Notes under the pieces: generated by a model
What the model was told of the DNA's origin: nothing
Database searches by the model: none
Seen by the model: only the letters and a program-made list of their open reading frames with translations
Position numbers and translations under genes: made by a program
NCBI GenBank assembly: GCA_016709225.1
Contig: JADJEE010000001.1
Span: 1,984,001 to 2,048,000, forward strand
Direction: 5' to 3'
Origin: Deltaproteobacteria bacterium
GTDB taxonomy: Bacteria > Myxococcota_A > Polyangia > Nannocystales > Nannocystaceae
Length of the DNA stretch: 64,000 nucleotides
Part shown: positions 50,965 to 59,772 of the stretch, one piece after another
Numbering within the stretch: the first letter of the stretch is position 1
Layout of the letters: the number at the start of each line of letters is the position of its first letter

Positions 50965-53900
50965 GGGCGGCTCTCCTGGTCAAACGAGATCGGGCGCAGG
51001 CAGGTGGTCGGGAAGGCGACCGCGAGGATCGCCCGCAGCCGCGGCGCGTCGACGCGGCCGTCGGCGGCGCGTGCATCGGTGGGCTCCGCGGTCCAGTCGT
51101 CGGGGCACCAGTGCGGATCGCCGCCGGGCGCCGAGGTCGGCGCCCACGTGCGGTGCCGGAACCACCGCGCCAGCCACTGCGCCGGAGCAGTGAGGCTCGG
51201 CTGCAGCGCCGGCAAGCCGAGCAACGGGAAGCACGCGGCGTGGCGTGCGGCCGCGCCGTCGCGGATCGCTCCGCCGTCGGCGTCGAGGTCTCCGGGCAGC
51301 ACGAACTCCATGCGTCCACGGATGATCGCCGCGATCGGCAGCCCGCGATCGGGATGGTGCAGCCACCACGTCGGGCCCTGCCGCACGCAGCGGTCCTCGT
51401 CGAACACGGCCGAGGTCTCGGCACCGTCGCCGAGCGCACGCCCGAGGGCGTCGTGGGGCGAGGCGCCGTCACGCCGTGTCGGCCCCTGCCCCGGCTGCCA
51501 GCTGCGGATGCGCCCGTCGGCGCCGATCCGCACCACGGCCCGCAGCGCACCGAAGTCGTCGAACGCGAGCTCGAGCACGCCGAACTCCGCGCGCAGCCAC
51601 TCGGTGCGGCGGTCCTCGCTGCGTGTGACCGCGATGTCCCACACGCGATCGTGCACGATCGCGATGCGCTCGACCTCACCCTCGGCGCTGCGCAGGTACG
51701 AGACCCGCAGCGGATCGACGTCGAGCCCCTGCCGCCGCCCGCGGAAGTCGAGCGCGGCGCTCTCGACCACGGCCTCGCCGGTGGCGGTCGTGAGTCGCTG
51801 CCGCAGCACCGCGCCGCGGGCGTCGCGTTCGATCACCAGCCGCGCGTGGTGGTTGGTGGCGGCCACCAGCAGCCCATCGGCGCGGTGGTCGAAGCGCGCG
51901 CGCGTGGTCTCGCCGGCACCGCTGCGCTCGACCTCGAGCAGGCGGCCGACCGGGTCCCACGAAAGCTGCAGCGGCGCGTGATCGGGCCCAACGATGCGCT
52001 CGATGCGGCGGCCATTCGCACCGTGTTGGATCAGCGTCGGCGCATCGGCGTCGCGGGTGAAGGCGGTCACCAGGCCGCGAGCGTCGCGCAACAGCGACAA
52101 CGCCGGTAGGCCCTCGCGACGCACCGCCACCAGTCGACCCTCGCTGTCGTGATCGTAGGCAACCGCGAGGTCGGGGCCGTGGACCGCGCGGACGTTCCCC
52201 AGCGCGTCGCGGGCGATGCCCCAGCGCCCGGTCGGCGCGTCGATGCCGACGAGCTCCCCCTCGGCACTGCGGGCGAGTCGGACCGGGCCGACCGCGGTGT
52301 CCTGCGAGATCACGCGCCCGTGGGCGTCGCTGATGCACGCGACCCGCACGTCGCCGGCGGATCGCATCGCCGCCAGCCGTCCGCAGGCGTCGTACTCGAA
52401 GCGCAGCCCGCCTGGACCAGTGCCCGCGGGCGGCACCAGCTCGACGACGTTGCCCAGCGCGTCGACGACGACCTCGGTGCACTGCCCCAACGGATCGACG
52501 ATGCGCGCCAGCCGACCGGCGTCGTACTCGAGTCGCACGCGGTGCCCGAGCGGATCCTCCACGCTCACGAGCGCATCGACGGCGTCATAGCCGAAGCTCC
52601 ACCGCGCGCCCGTGGGGTCCCAGCCCTGCACCAGTCGACCAGCCTCATCGTAGGCCATGCGCCAGCTGGCGCCGTCTTGCAGGCGCCGCTTCACCAGCCG
52701 GCCGGCATCGTCGTAGGCGTCGACGATGCGGTTGCCGTCGGCGAACGCGACCTCGACCAGCCGCAGCTGCGCGTCGTGCCGGTAGCGGATCGCGTCGCCG
52801 TGGGGGTCGATGATCTCCGCGACCGCACCGCAGGCGTCGACGCCGTAGGTGCTGACGTTGCCGAGGCTGTCGGTGACCTCGGTACGACCGCGATCGTACG
52901 CCAGGCAACGGTCGAGCTCGCCGCCGCCGCCCCAGCTGCGGATGCAGCGAGCGCGAGCGCCGTGGCCATCGTAGCCGTAGAAGAAGCGCGCGCCGTCGCG
53001 ATCGGTCTCGGCCACCAGCAGGTGCCCGACGTACTCGTAGCGCCGCGCGAGACCGTGCTCGTCGAATGCCGCCACGAGGTCGCCGTCGGCGCCGTACTCG
53101 AAGCGCGCGTGTCGTTGCAGGCGGCCCTCCTGCGGCGTCCACAAGCTCTCGAGGCGGCCGGCATCGTCGTACTCGAACGCCAGCACCCTCCGCGTATCGA
53201 TGCGCAGCTCGTGCAGGCGCGCACGATCGTCGTAGACGCACTCGATGACCACCGCGCGCGGCCGCACGACCCGCGCCAGGCGTGACATCCCGCGGTCGCG
53301 CTCGGCCGCCGACTCGCCGGTCTCGGGGCGGAAGTGCCGCACGAGCGGCCCGTCGTCGTCGTGGGACGTCAGCTCCCAGTGCAGTCGCCCCAGCGCGCGC
53401 AGGCGCAGTCGACCGGTGCTGTCGTGCAGCACGTCGCCAGCCCGCGCGACCTGACCGGGCAGCGTCATGGTGTCGAACTCGAGCTCGCGGCCATCGGCCT
53501 CGCGCAGCACCACGCGACCTGGCTCGAGCCACAACGCGGCCTCGAACCCGTGCGACCAACCCCAGCCGAGCGCACCGAGGCGATCGCTGTGGTTCGAGGC
53601 GTAGCGCCGCGAGAGCCGCAGCGGCGGGCTCACGGTGTGCAGCTCGACCGCCTCGCTCACCACCGCGCCGGTCGCGACGTCGACCGGGTCGCCGACCAGC
53701 ACCGCGAGCTGCGACGGCACGAGGTCGCGCCGACGCGCGGGCGAGCACCGCGACAGCATCTGCAGCTGCGGCGGCGGCTCGCCCCACTGCGTGCGCACCG
53801 GGATCTGCTTGCGCAGCGCCGCCAGCGAGTCAGCCCCGGGCGCGGCGGTCGGCGCGGTCGGGGGCTCGATCGCCCCGCTGCCGCCACCCAGGCGCAGCGA

Positions 53901-54287
53901 CTGCTGCGGGCCGGCGCCGAGCACCATGCGGGCGCCGCCGAGCGCGGCCGCGTCGCCCTCGCACGCGACGGCATCGCCCGCGATCCGCATCACGCTCGAG
54001 CCGCCGATGGTCTGCGCCTGCGCGGGCACCGAGCCGAGCGCCGTCGCGGGCGTGCTCCGCGTGGCGAGCTCGGTGCCACCGATGCGCACGCGCGGCGGCG
54101 TGGGCTGGGCCCGCCCCGCCGCCATCATCAGCGGGTCGGTCACCGAGCTCGCGGCTGCCCGCGCGGGATCGCCGAGCTCTGCGACGAATGCGGTCGGCGG
54201 ATCGGTCTCGGCCAACCCCGCGACCATGCCGCCCTGGGTCGCGACCTTGGGCGGCGGAGTCGATGGTGTGCCCGACGACGGTGACAT
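50961..54287 (-). CDS. RHS/YD-repeat protein with PAAR-like N-terminal region
   Basis: 1108 residues from ATG 54287. Residues 75-150 contain a short-repeat region with PAAR-like phrases (RIGGTELATRST, GGSSVMRIAGDAVACEGDAA). Residues 210-290 match the DUF6531 entry domain of RHS proteins (GDPVDVATGAVVSEAVELHT...RLSRRYASNHSDRLGALGWGWSHGFEA). Then come over 20 YD-type repeats (YDDAGRLESLW, YDEAGRLVQGWDP, GNVVELV), which build the RHS cocoon. The last 120 residues, after about 985, leave the repeat pattern and are Trp/Pro-rich (WLARWFRHRTWAP, HWCPDDW). No toxin family is recognised, and the usual RHS autocleavage core is not evident. Next to tssJ and tagH-like genes, it is a candidate T6SS cargo protein. 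Confidence 0.83.
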   Translation of the reverse strand: MSPSSGTPSTPPPKVATQGGMVAGLAETDPPTAFVAELGDPARAAASSVTDPLMMAAGRAQPTPPRVRIGGTELATRSTPATALGSVPAQAQTIGGSSVMRIAGDAVACEGDAAALGGARMVLGAGPQQSLRLGGGSGAIEPPTAPTAAPGADSLAALRKQIPVRTQWGEPPPQLQMLSRCSPARRRDLVPSQLAVLVGDPVDVATGAVVSEAVELHTVSPPLRLSRRYASNHSDRLGALGWGWSHGFEAALWLEPGRVVLREADGRELEFDTMTLPGQVARAGDVLHDSTGRLRLRALGRLHWELTSHDDDGPLVRHFRPETGESAAERDRGMSRLARVVRPRAVVIECVYDDRARLHELRIDTRRVLAFEYDDAGRLESLWTPQEGRLQRHARFEYGADGDLVAAFDEHGLARRYEYVGHLLVAETDRDGARFFYGYDGHGARARCIRSWGGGGELDRCLAYDRGRTEVTDSLGNVSTYGVDACGAVAEIIDPHGDAIRYRHDAQLRLVEVAFADGNRIVDAYDDAGRLVKRRLQDGASWRMAYDEAGRLVQGWDPTGARWSFGYDAVDALVSVEDPLGHRVRLEYDAGRLARIVDPLGQCTEVVVDALGNVVELVPPAGTGPGGLRFEYDACGRLAAMRSAGDVRVACISDAHGRVISQDTAVGPVRLARSAEGELVGIDAPTGRWGIARDALGNVRAVHGPDLAVAYDHDSEGRLVAVRREGLPALSLLRDARGLVTAFTRDADAPTLIQHGANGRRIERIVGPDHAPLQLSWDPVGRLLEVERSGAGETTRARFDHRADGLLVAATNHHARLVIERDARGAVLRQRLTTATGEAVVESAALDFRGRRQGLDVDPLRVSYLRSAEGEVERIAIVHDRVWDIAVTRSEDRRTEWLRAEFGVLELAFDDFGALRAVVRIGADGRIRSWQPGQGPTRRDGASPHDALGRALGDGAETSAVFDEDRCVRQGPTWWLHHPDRGLPIAAIIRGRMEFVLPGDLDADGGAIRDGAAARHAACFPLLGLPALQPSLTAPAQWLARWFRHRTWAPTSAPGGDPHWCPDDWTAEPTDARAADGRVDAPRLRAILAVAFPTTCLRPISFDQESRP

Positions 54288-54292
54288 GGCCT

Positions 54293-54361
54293 CGCATCCG
54301 AACCCGCGCCCGGACGGGCCTCGCGTGGCAACCAAGCGGTCCGCTTCGGATGCGTCCGGGC
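54293..54361 (-). promoter_or_regulatory. Overlapping inverted repeats in the RHS leader, possible RNA switch
   Basis: CGCATCCGAA (54293-54302) pairs perfectly with TTCGGATGCG (54345-54354), and GCCCGGACG (54308-54316) with CGTCCGGGC (54353-54361). The two pairings interlock and compete for 54353-54354, so they form either a pseudoknot or two alternative hairpins. They lie 6 bases before the RHS start codon, where folding would affect translation. Confidence 0.4.
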
Positions 54362-54396
54362 TCTGCTTGCACCTACGTCGCGGTGCGCTGGTTTCT

Positions 54397-57300
54397 TCAC
54401 GGTTTCTGCGGCACGCAGCCCGGCGCGGGCGGGCGGCCCTGGAACAGCGCAGCCAGCCGCGCCGGCTCCGCGCCGTGGTGCACGACCTCGCAGATGCGCC
54501 GGGCCAGCTCGTCGCCGGTGGTCGGCCACACCCGCGCGCTGCCGTCGTAGCTCACCGAGACGAGCGGTCCGCCCGCGCGCCGCAGCAGGCGCTGCACCGG
54601 TGCGTCGTGGCTGCCCAGCACCAGCTGCTCACCGCTGGTCAGCTGCCACAGGCGCACGGTGCCGTCGTTGCTGGCCGAGGCCAACACCGCGTCTTCGACG
54701 AATGCCAGCGCGGTGACCGTCTGCGTGTGCCCGCGCAGCACGGTCGACGCCTCGTCGGGATGCGCCGCGTCGAGCTGCCACACGCGCACGCTGCCATCGG
54801 CGGCGCCGGTCGCCAGGCGCAGGCCGTCGCCGGCGAACGCGGTCGCGGTGATCGCATCCTCGTGGCCGCGTAGCTGGTGCAGCAGCTTGCCGTCGTCGAG
54901 CGACCACAGCCGCGCGCGCCGATCGGCACCACCCGACGCGAGCCAGCGGCCATCGGCGGAGATGGCGAGCGTGCGGATCTCGCCCTCGTGCCCGGCCAGC
55001 AGCACCGCCCCCTGCGCGATCGCGTCGGCCCGCAGATCCCATCGCACCAGGCGTCCATCGAGACTGCCGGTGGCGGCGAAGTGCCCGTCCGGGGCGATCG
55101 CCATCGCACCGATCTCGTCGACATGCACGCGCAACACCTGGGCCTGCGCATCGCCGTCGCTGGCCCACAGCCGCACGGTGCCGTCGCTGCCCGCGGACAG
55201 CAACCGCGTGCCGTCCCCCACGAAGCCCAGCCGCGTCACGCTGCTGTCGTGGGCGCCGAGCGCCCGCGGCGGTGCGGCCGGATCGGCGAGCGACCACAGC
55301 GTGACGTTGCCGCGATCGTTCGCGGCGGCCGCCCGCAGGCCGGTGCGATCGAGCGCGACCGCGGTGACCGTCGAGCTCACGCCGAGCAGCGCACGACCGC
55401 CCGGCACACGCAGGCCGTCGTCGAGCGGCCACAGCTGCAGCTGGCCACCGGCGCCACCGACCAGCAGCGCGCGTCCGTCCTGCGCGAGCGCGCCATCGGT
55501 GAGCACGCCGGCGCCGACCCGCAGCACCTTGCCGAGCACGGCCCCGCCGCGCGTCAGCGGATCCCAGAGCCACAGCTGCCCCCGTGGCCCGGCGCTGGCG
55601 CCCCGCCAGCCATCGCCCGACACCGCCAGCGCCGCGACCGCGCCGCCGTGTCGGGCCAGCTCGAAGCGATCGACCACGCGCTCCTTCTTGGTCAGATCCC
55701 ACACGCGCACGGTGGCATCTCGCGACGCACTGACCACGCGCGTGTCACTGGCCGCGAGCTGCACGGCGGTGACGTCACCCTCGTGGCCCGCGAACACGAT
55801 GCTCGCGAGGCTGGGATCGACGGCGCCGAGGTCCCATACGCGCAGGGTGTCGTCGTCGCTCGCGCTGACCAGCGTGCGTCCGTCGGCGGTGACGACCAGA
55901 TCGTTCACGCGCGCGTCGTGGCCCAGCAAGATGAGCGGCTTGCTCGGGCCCTGCGCCGGATCCCACAGCGCGATCGACCCGTCGGCGGCACCGGCCAGCA
56001 GGCGGTGACCAACCCGGTCGATCGCGATGCGCGTGAGCCCGCTGTTGGCCCCCTCGAAGCGCGTCGAAGGCCGCAGGCCGCCCGCGGCGTCGAGCTGCCA
56101 GCGGCGCAGGAGTCGATCGTCGCCGGCCGACAGCAGCGTGCCGTCGCCTTCGAAGCGGAGATCGGTGAGCGGGCCGGCATGGGCATCGGTGCGCACGGCG
56201 ATCGATGCCGGCGGCGAGGCCTCGAGGTCCCACGCCCGCAGCGCTCCGAGCTCGTCGCCGCTGACGGCGAAGCGGCCATCGGGTGCGATCGCCAGCACGC
56301 GCGGCGCGGCCTCGTGTCCCCGCAACACCGCCGCGGTCGCGCCCGGATCGGCGGCGCGGAGGTCCCACCGCCGCAACGTGCGGTCACCGCTCGCGCTCAG
56401 CAGCCAGCGCCCGTCGGCGGCGACCGCCAGCGCGGTGATGGTGTCGACGTGGCCGAGCAGACGGGTCGGCAGCGTGGGTGCGGGCGCATCGAGGTGCCAA
56501 AGTGCGATCGCATCACCGTCGTCACCGCTCACCAACCACCGGCCGCTTCGGCCCCACGCCAACGCAGTCACGGTCGCGTCGCCAGTCGGCAGCGCCGCGA
56601 CCTGCCGGCCGTCGAGCTCGTGCACCACCGCGGCGAGCACACCGAAGCGGCCATCGCCGAGCAGCGGACCCGGTAGTCGCGCGAGCTCGGCCAGCACCGC
56701 GAGCCGCGACTCGGGCTCGTCGATGGCCGACGCCGCCGCCAGTAGGGCCGCACGATCTTCGTCGCGCCGCGGCGGGTCCGGCTCGGGTCCTGCGCTCGGG
56801 TCCACCACCGGCGCATCGACCTGCACCGGCGCATCGACGGGGGCGTCCTCGCGTTGGTGCCACCACAGGCCCGCGGTCGCGCCCGCGACCGCGACCGCCG
56901 CGACGCCACCGAACACCGCGCCGCGGCGCCGGCCTGCGCGGTGGCAGGCCTCGACGAAATCGCGGTGCAGCGGCTGCGGTGCCGGCGACTGATCGCGGCC
57001 CGCGATCAGCCACGCGTCGGCCTGCGCCAGCGCGCGGCCCCGCAGCAATCCCACGCGACCGCGACCGGCCTCGTGCCAACGCAGTGCGAGCGCGTCGTAG
57101 TGCGCATGGAGATCCTGCCAGCGCTGGGCCGGCGCGGGCGCGACCGTGGCCGCTGGCGGCGTGCTCGCGGCGGGCGCGGGCTGCAGCCGAGCCAGGGCCG
57201 CGGCCTCGTCGTCGCCCTCGACGATGCACAGCGCCTGGGTGCCGAGCACGATGGTGTCGCGGCTCGACACGACCACCGGGCGCCCGACCTTGGTACCGTT

Positions 57301-57513
57301 CACGTACGTGCCGTACGAGCTGCCGAGATCCTCGAGCACATACGCACCCGCGACGCCGGACATCGGCGACAGCCGACAGTGCGTCGCCGAGATGCCGGGG
57401 GTCGACAGCGCGAGCTCGCAGCGCGGGTCACGGCCGATGACGACCACCGCGGCCGCGCTCGTGCGGACGTGGGCCGGCGCGTGCTCGCTCGCCGCGATCG
57501 CGATGCGGATCAT
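54397..57513 (-). CDS. FHA - membrane helix - WD40 propeller protein
   Basis: 1038 residues from ATG 57513. FHA domain at 25-100 (VIGRDPRCELALSTPGISATHCRL, YGTYVNGTKVG). A membrane helix lies near 190-212 (GAVFGGVAAVAVAGATAGLWW), then a Pro/Asp linker. From about 300 to 1000 there are about 16 WD-type repeats (pattern VTALAxxxDGRxLxSxSxDxTxRxWDL), enough for two 7- or 8-bladed propellers. WD40 arrays are scaffolds for protein complexes. Here the scaffold would be periplasmic and the FHA domain cytoplasmic, the same inside-sensor/outside-effector layout as the LysM-endopeptidase fusion. It is followed by the RHS gene 109 bp on. Confidence 0.88.
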   Translation of the reverse strand: MIRIAIAASEHAPAHVRTSAAAVVVIGRDPRCELALSTPGISATHCRLSPMSGVAGAYVLEDLGSSYGTYVNGTKVGRPVVVSSRDTIVLGTQALCIVEGDDEAAALARLQPAPAASTPPAATVAPAPAQRWQDLHAHYDALALRWHEAGRGRVGLLRGRALAQADAWLIAGRDQSPAPQPLHRDFVEACHRAGRRRGAVFGGVAAVAVAGATAGLWWHQREDAPVDAPVQVDAPVVDPSAGPEPDPPRRDEDRAALLAAASAIDEPESRLAVLAELARLPGPLLGDGRFGVLAAVVHELDGRQVAALPTGDATVTALAWGRSGRWLVSGDDGDAIALWHLDAPAPTLPTRLLGHVDTITALAVAADGRWLLSASGDRTLRRWDLRAADPGATAAVLRGHEAAPRVLAIAPDGRFAVSGDELGALRAWDLEASPPASIAVRTDAHAGPLTDLRFEGDGTLLSAGDDRLLRRWQLDAAGGLRPSTRFEGANSGLTRIAIDRVGHRLLAGAADGSIALWDPAQGPSKPLILLGHDARVNDLVVTADGRTLVSASDDDTLRVWDLGAVDPSLASIVFAGHEGDVTAVQLAASDTRVVSASRDATVRVWDLTKKERVVDRFELARHGGAVAALAVSGDGWRGASAGPRGQLWLWDPLTRGGAVLGKVLRVGAGVLTDGALAQDGRALLVGGAGGQLQLWPLDDGLRVPGGRALLGVSSTVTAVALDRTGLRAAAANDRGNVTLWSLADPAAPPRALGAHDSSVTRLGFVGDGTRLLSAGSDGTVRLWASDGDAQAQVLRVHVDEIGAMAIAPDGHFAATGSLDGRLVRWDLRADAIAQGAVLLAGHEGEIRTLAISADGRWLASGGADRRARLWSLDDGKLLHQLRGHEDAITATAFAGDGLRLATGAADGSVRVWQLDAAHPDEASTVLRGHTQTVTALAFVEDAVLASASNDGTVRLWQLTSGEQLVLGSHDAPVQRLLRRAGGPLVSVSYDGSARVWPTTGDELARRICEVVHHGAEPARLAALFQGRPPAPGCVPQKP

Positions 57514-57592
57514 CGGCCTCCCCACGGCGCGCTCGGGGGTTTGCGCCAGCCGCTCGATTGACCGCCCGGGATCGGTCGAGTATCGCAGCAAC

Positions 57593-58216
57593 ATGCACCG
57601 CGCACTCGCACGGGCGTGCCTCGGGCTCTCGCTGCTGGTCGGATCATCGGCCTGCGCCGCACGATATCAGCTCCGCGACGCCGAGCTACGGGAAGCCCGC
57701 GAGCAGGACTCGCTGGGGCGCCTGCGCGTGTACCCCAGCAACCGCCTCGTCAGTGTGTACGACGAGGACGCCAGCCGCACGGTCACCGTCTCCAGCGAGA
57801 TCCGGCAGCGCACCAATCGCCTGAAGTACGAGCGGGTGCTGTCGACGCAGATCGATGGCGCGATCGTCGAGGAGGCCGAGCTCAACGGCGTGCCGCTGCT
57901 GTGGGTCACCTTCGATCGCGGCTGCCTGGAGGCAGCGTGCGCCTATGGCTTCGTGCGCACCGAGGACGGTCGCTACCGCCTGCTCCACGTGCCCGAGCGC
58001 GAGGGCTTCCAGGCACCCAAGGTCTTCCGCGGCTGCACCCTGCGGCGTCATCGCATGAGCCGCGGCAACCTCCACGCGCTCGCGGAGGCCAACCAAGTCT
58101 ACCGATACGTCCGCCGCCGCGGACCCAAGACCGTGTTCCTCGAGGTCCGCAAGGACATCCGCAAGCGCACCAAGGGCCGCCGCGACCGCGACCGGGGCGT
58201 GGGTCGGTCGTCGTGA
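57593..58216 (+). CDS. Lipoprotein, paralogue of the 45594-46226 product
   Basis: 207 residues from ATG 57593, with lipobox GSSAC (Cys22). The core (SLGRLRVYPSNRLVSVYDED...PLLWVTFDRGCLEAACAYGFVRTEDGRYRLLHVPEREGF...KVFRGCTLRRHRMSRGNLH) parallels the other copy, with the Cys pair in the same place. The C-terminus is very basic (RKDIRKRTKGRRDRDRG) and may bind nucleic acid, lipid headgroups or acidic polymer. The next gene starts within its stop codon. It is divergent from the FHA-WD40 gene, 79 bp away. Confidence 0.75.
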   Translation: MHRALARACLGLSLLVGSSACAARYQLRDAELREAREQDSLGRLRVYPSNRLVSVYDEDASRTVTVSSEIRQRTNRLKYERVLSTQIDGAIVEEAELNGVPLLWVTFDRGCLEAACAYGFVRTEDGRYRLLHVPEREGFQAPKVFRGCTLRRHRMSRGNLHALAEANQVYRYVRRRGPKTVFLEVRKDIRKRTKGRRDRDRGVGRSS

Positions 58217-58815
58217 ATCGCCCGCGACGAGGCGGCGTAGATCCGCAGGTGAGCACGGCAAGCGCCGCGGACGTCCGCGAGGCGCGACACTTCGATCTCG
58301 AGGCCGACCGCCGCGCGCGTCGCCGCTTCGGTCTGCTCGTGGTCGCGTTCGCGTTGCTGGCGATCCTGGGTGGCATCTTCGCGGCGTGGCTCCTGCTCGA
58401 CGACGAGGGCCCGCGCACCGCCACGATCGACAAGCCCAAGCCGCCCGAGATCGTGGAGGAGCACCCGCCGCTCGAGCCGTTCGAGCCCGAGAAGGTTGCC
58501 GTGGTCGAGAAGCCACGCCAGGTCGCGAAGCTCGCCGAGACCATCGGGGACAACGACCTGCGCCGCATGCTCGCGCGCCTGCAATCCGCCTTCGACGCCT
58601 GTGCCCGCACCCACGGCGCTGTCGAAGGCACGGTGGTGAACGTGGACTTCAGCATCGAGAGTTCGGGGCGCGTCGAGCAGAGCGACGCGCGGCCGCCGTT
58701 CGGCAGCACGCCCCTCGGTCAGTGCGTGGCGGGGGTCATCCGCGACAAGGCCGTGTTCGCCAAGACCCGCCTGGGCCGCCGCGACGTGCGTTGGTCGATC
58801 CACGTCAAGCCGTGA
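58213..58815 (+). CDS. Membrane protein ending in the kinase-type Cys domain
   Basis: 200 residues from a GTG overlapping the previous stop by 4 bp. One helix (about 39-62, LLVVAFALLAILGGIFAAWLLL) is followed by a Pro/Glu-rich linker and a C-terminal domain ARLQSAFDACARTHGAVEGTVVNVDFSIESSGRV...TPLGQCVAGVIRD. This domain is the same as the end of the kinase at 47975-49942, including both Cys and the RTHGAV and TPLG motifs. It recalls the TonB/AgmX-type C-terminal fold (a small beta-alpha-beta unit), a comparison not tested here. Probably periplasmic and bound to the paralogous lipoprotein encoded with it. Confidence 0.78.
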   Translation: MNRPRRGGVDPQVSTASAADVREARHFDLEADRRARRRFGLLVVAFALLAILGGIFAAWLLLDDEGPRTATIDKPKPPEIVEEHPPLEPFEPEKVAVVEKPRQVAKLAETIGDNDLRRMLARLQSAFDACARTHGAVEGTVVNVDFSIESSGRVEQSDARPPFGSTPLGQCVAGVIRDKAVFAKTRLGRRDVRWSIHVKP

Positions 58816-58839
58816 GGCGTGCGCAGCCGCCGTCCGGGT

Positions 58840-59772
58840 TCACTGCTGCACGCCGCCGAAGTCCCGCAGCACGCGCTCCCACAGGTCCTCGTCGCGCAGC
58901 TCGAAGTGGCCGTCGACCACCACCAGCGGTCGCCGTGTGGTCGCGCGGCGGAACGGCCGCGGCGCAGCGGCGGCGTCTCGCGGATCGCGGTCCTCCACGA
59001 TCACGAGGTCGGTCAGCACCACGCCGGCGTCGTCGAGCTCGATGCTGCGCGTGAGCCGGAAGCTGCGCAGCGTGCGGTCGTCGATGCGGATCTCGGTCGA
59101 GCGATCGAGATCGAACTGCGGCCGACCGACGCAGCCGCGACCGGCCTCGTGCAGCTCGAAGTCACGGAAGCGACCGCCGACCAGCGGCACGAACTGCCCC
59201 ACCCGCGTGCACGGCCGCGTCGCGCCGGCGCTGCGGGCCCGCTCGCAGCGATCGCCCTCGAGCACGAGCACCTCGGTGCCGCTGGCGTGGTGCATGCGCG
59301 CCCGCGCCGACTGCCGCCAGCCCGTGACCATGCCGGTGCCGACGACGGCGATGCCGTCCTCGCGCCAGCGCACCAGCGAGAGCGTGCCGCGGGCCTGACC
59401 ATCGGTGAGTTCATCGGTGGCGGCCCAGCCGAGCCAGCGATCGCCGCTGACCGGCGTGAGCAAGAGGTCGGACAGCTCGATGCGATCGCCGGGCACGACG
59501 GTGTCGGTGGTGATCGCCGCGGGGCACTGCGCGTGATCGGCGGGCTGCAACACCTGGTTGCAGCTGTCGCGCCATGGTCCCTGGCGCACCAGCGACTGGC
59601 GATCGACCGAGGGCGACACCAGCGTCATCCACGTCGACAGCGGCAGGGTCTGCTGCGCGAGCTCGCCGTCGGTGGCGACATCGAAGCTGCACAACACCCC
59701 CGTGCGGTCCTGCTTGGGGTGGCAGCTGGACAGCGCCGCGAGGACGCCCACGAGCAGCAGCTCACGGCGCAT
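58840..59772 (-). CDS. Lipoprotein of unknown function, last gene of the tssJ operon
   Basis: 310 residues from ATG 59772, with lipobox ALSSC (Cys17). The rest is beta-rich with three or four Cys (LCSFDV, DSCNQ, QCPAA, GCVGRP) and no recognised motif. It overlaps the tagH-like gene by 11 bp, so it is translated together with it. A role in envelope anchoring of the secretion apparatus is possible on position alone. Confidence 0.72.
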   Translation of the reverse strand: MRRELLLVGVLAALSSCHPKQDRTGVLCSFDVATDGELAQQTLPLSTWMTLVSPSVDRQSLVRQGPWRDSCNQVLQPADHAQCPAAITTDTVVPGDRIELSDLLLTPVSGDRWLGWAATDELTDGQARGTLSLVRWREDGIAVVGTGMVTGWRQSARARMHHASGTEVLVLEGDRCERARSAGATRPCTRVGQFVPLVGGRFRDFELHEAGRGCVGRPQFDLDRSTEIRIDDRTLRSFRLTRSIELDDAGVVLTDLVIVEDRDPRDAAAAPRPFRRATTRRPLVVVDGHFELRDEDLWERVLRDFGGVQQ

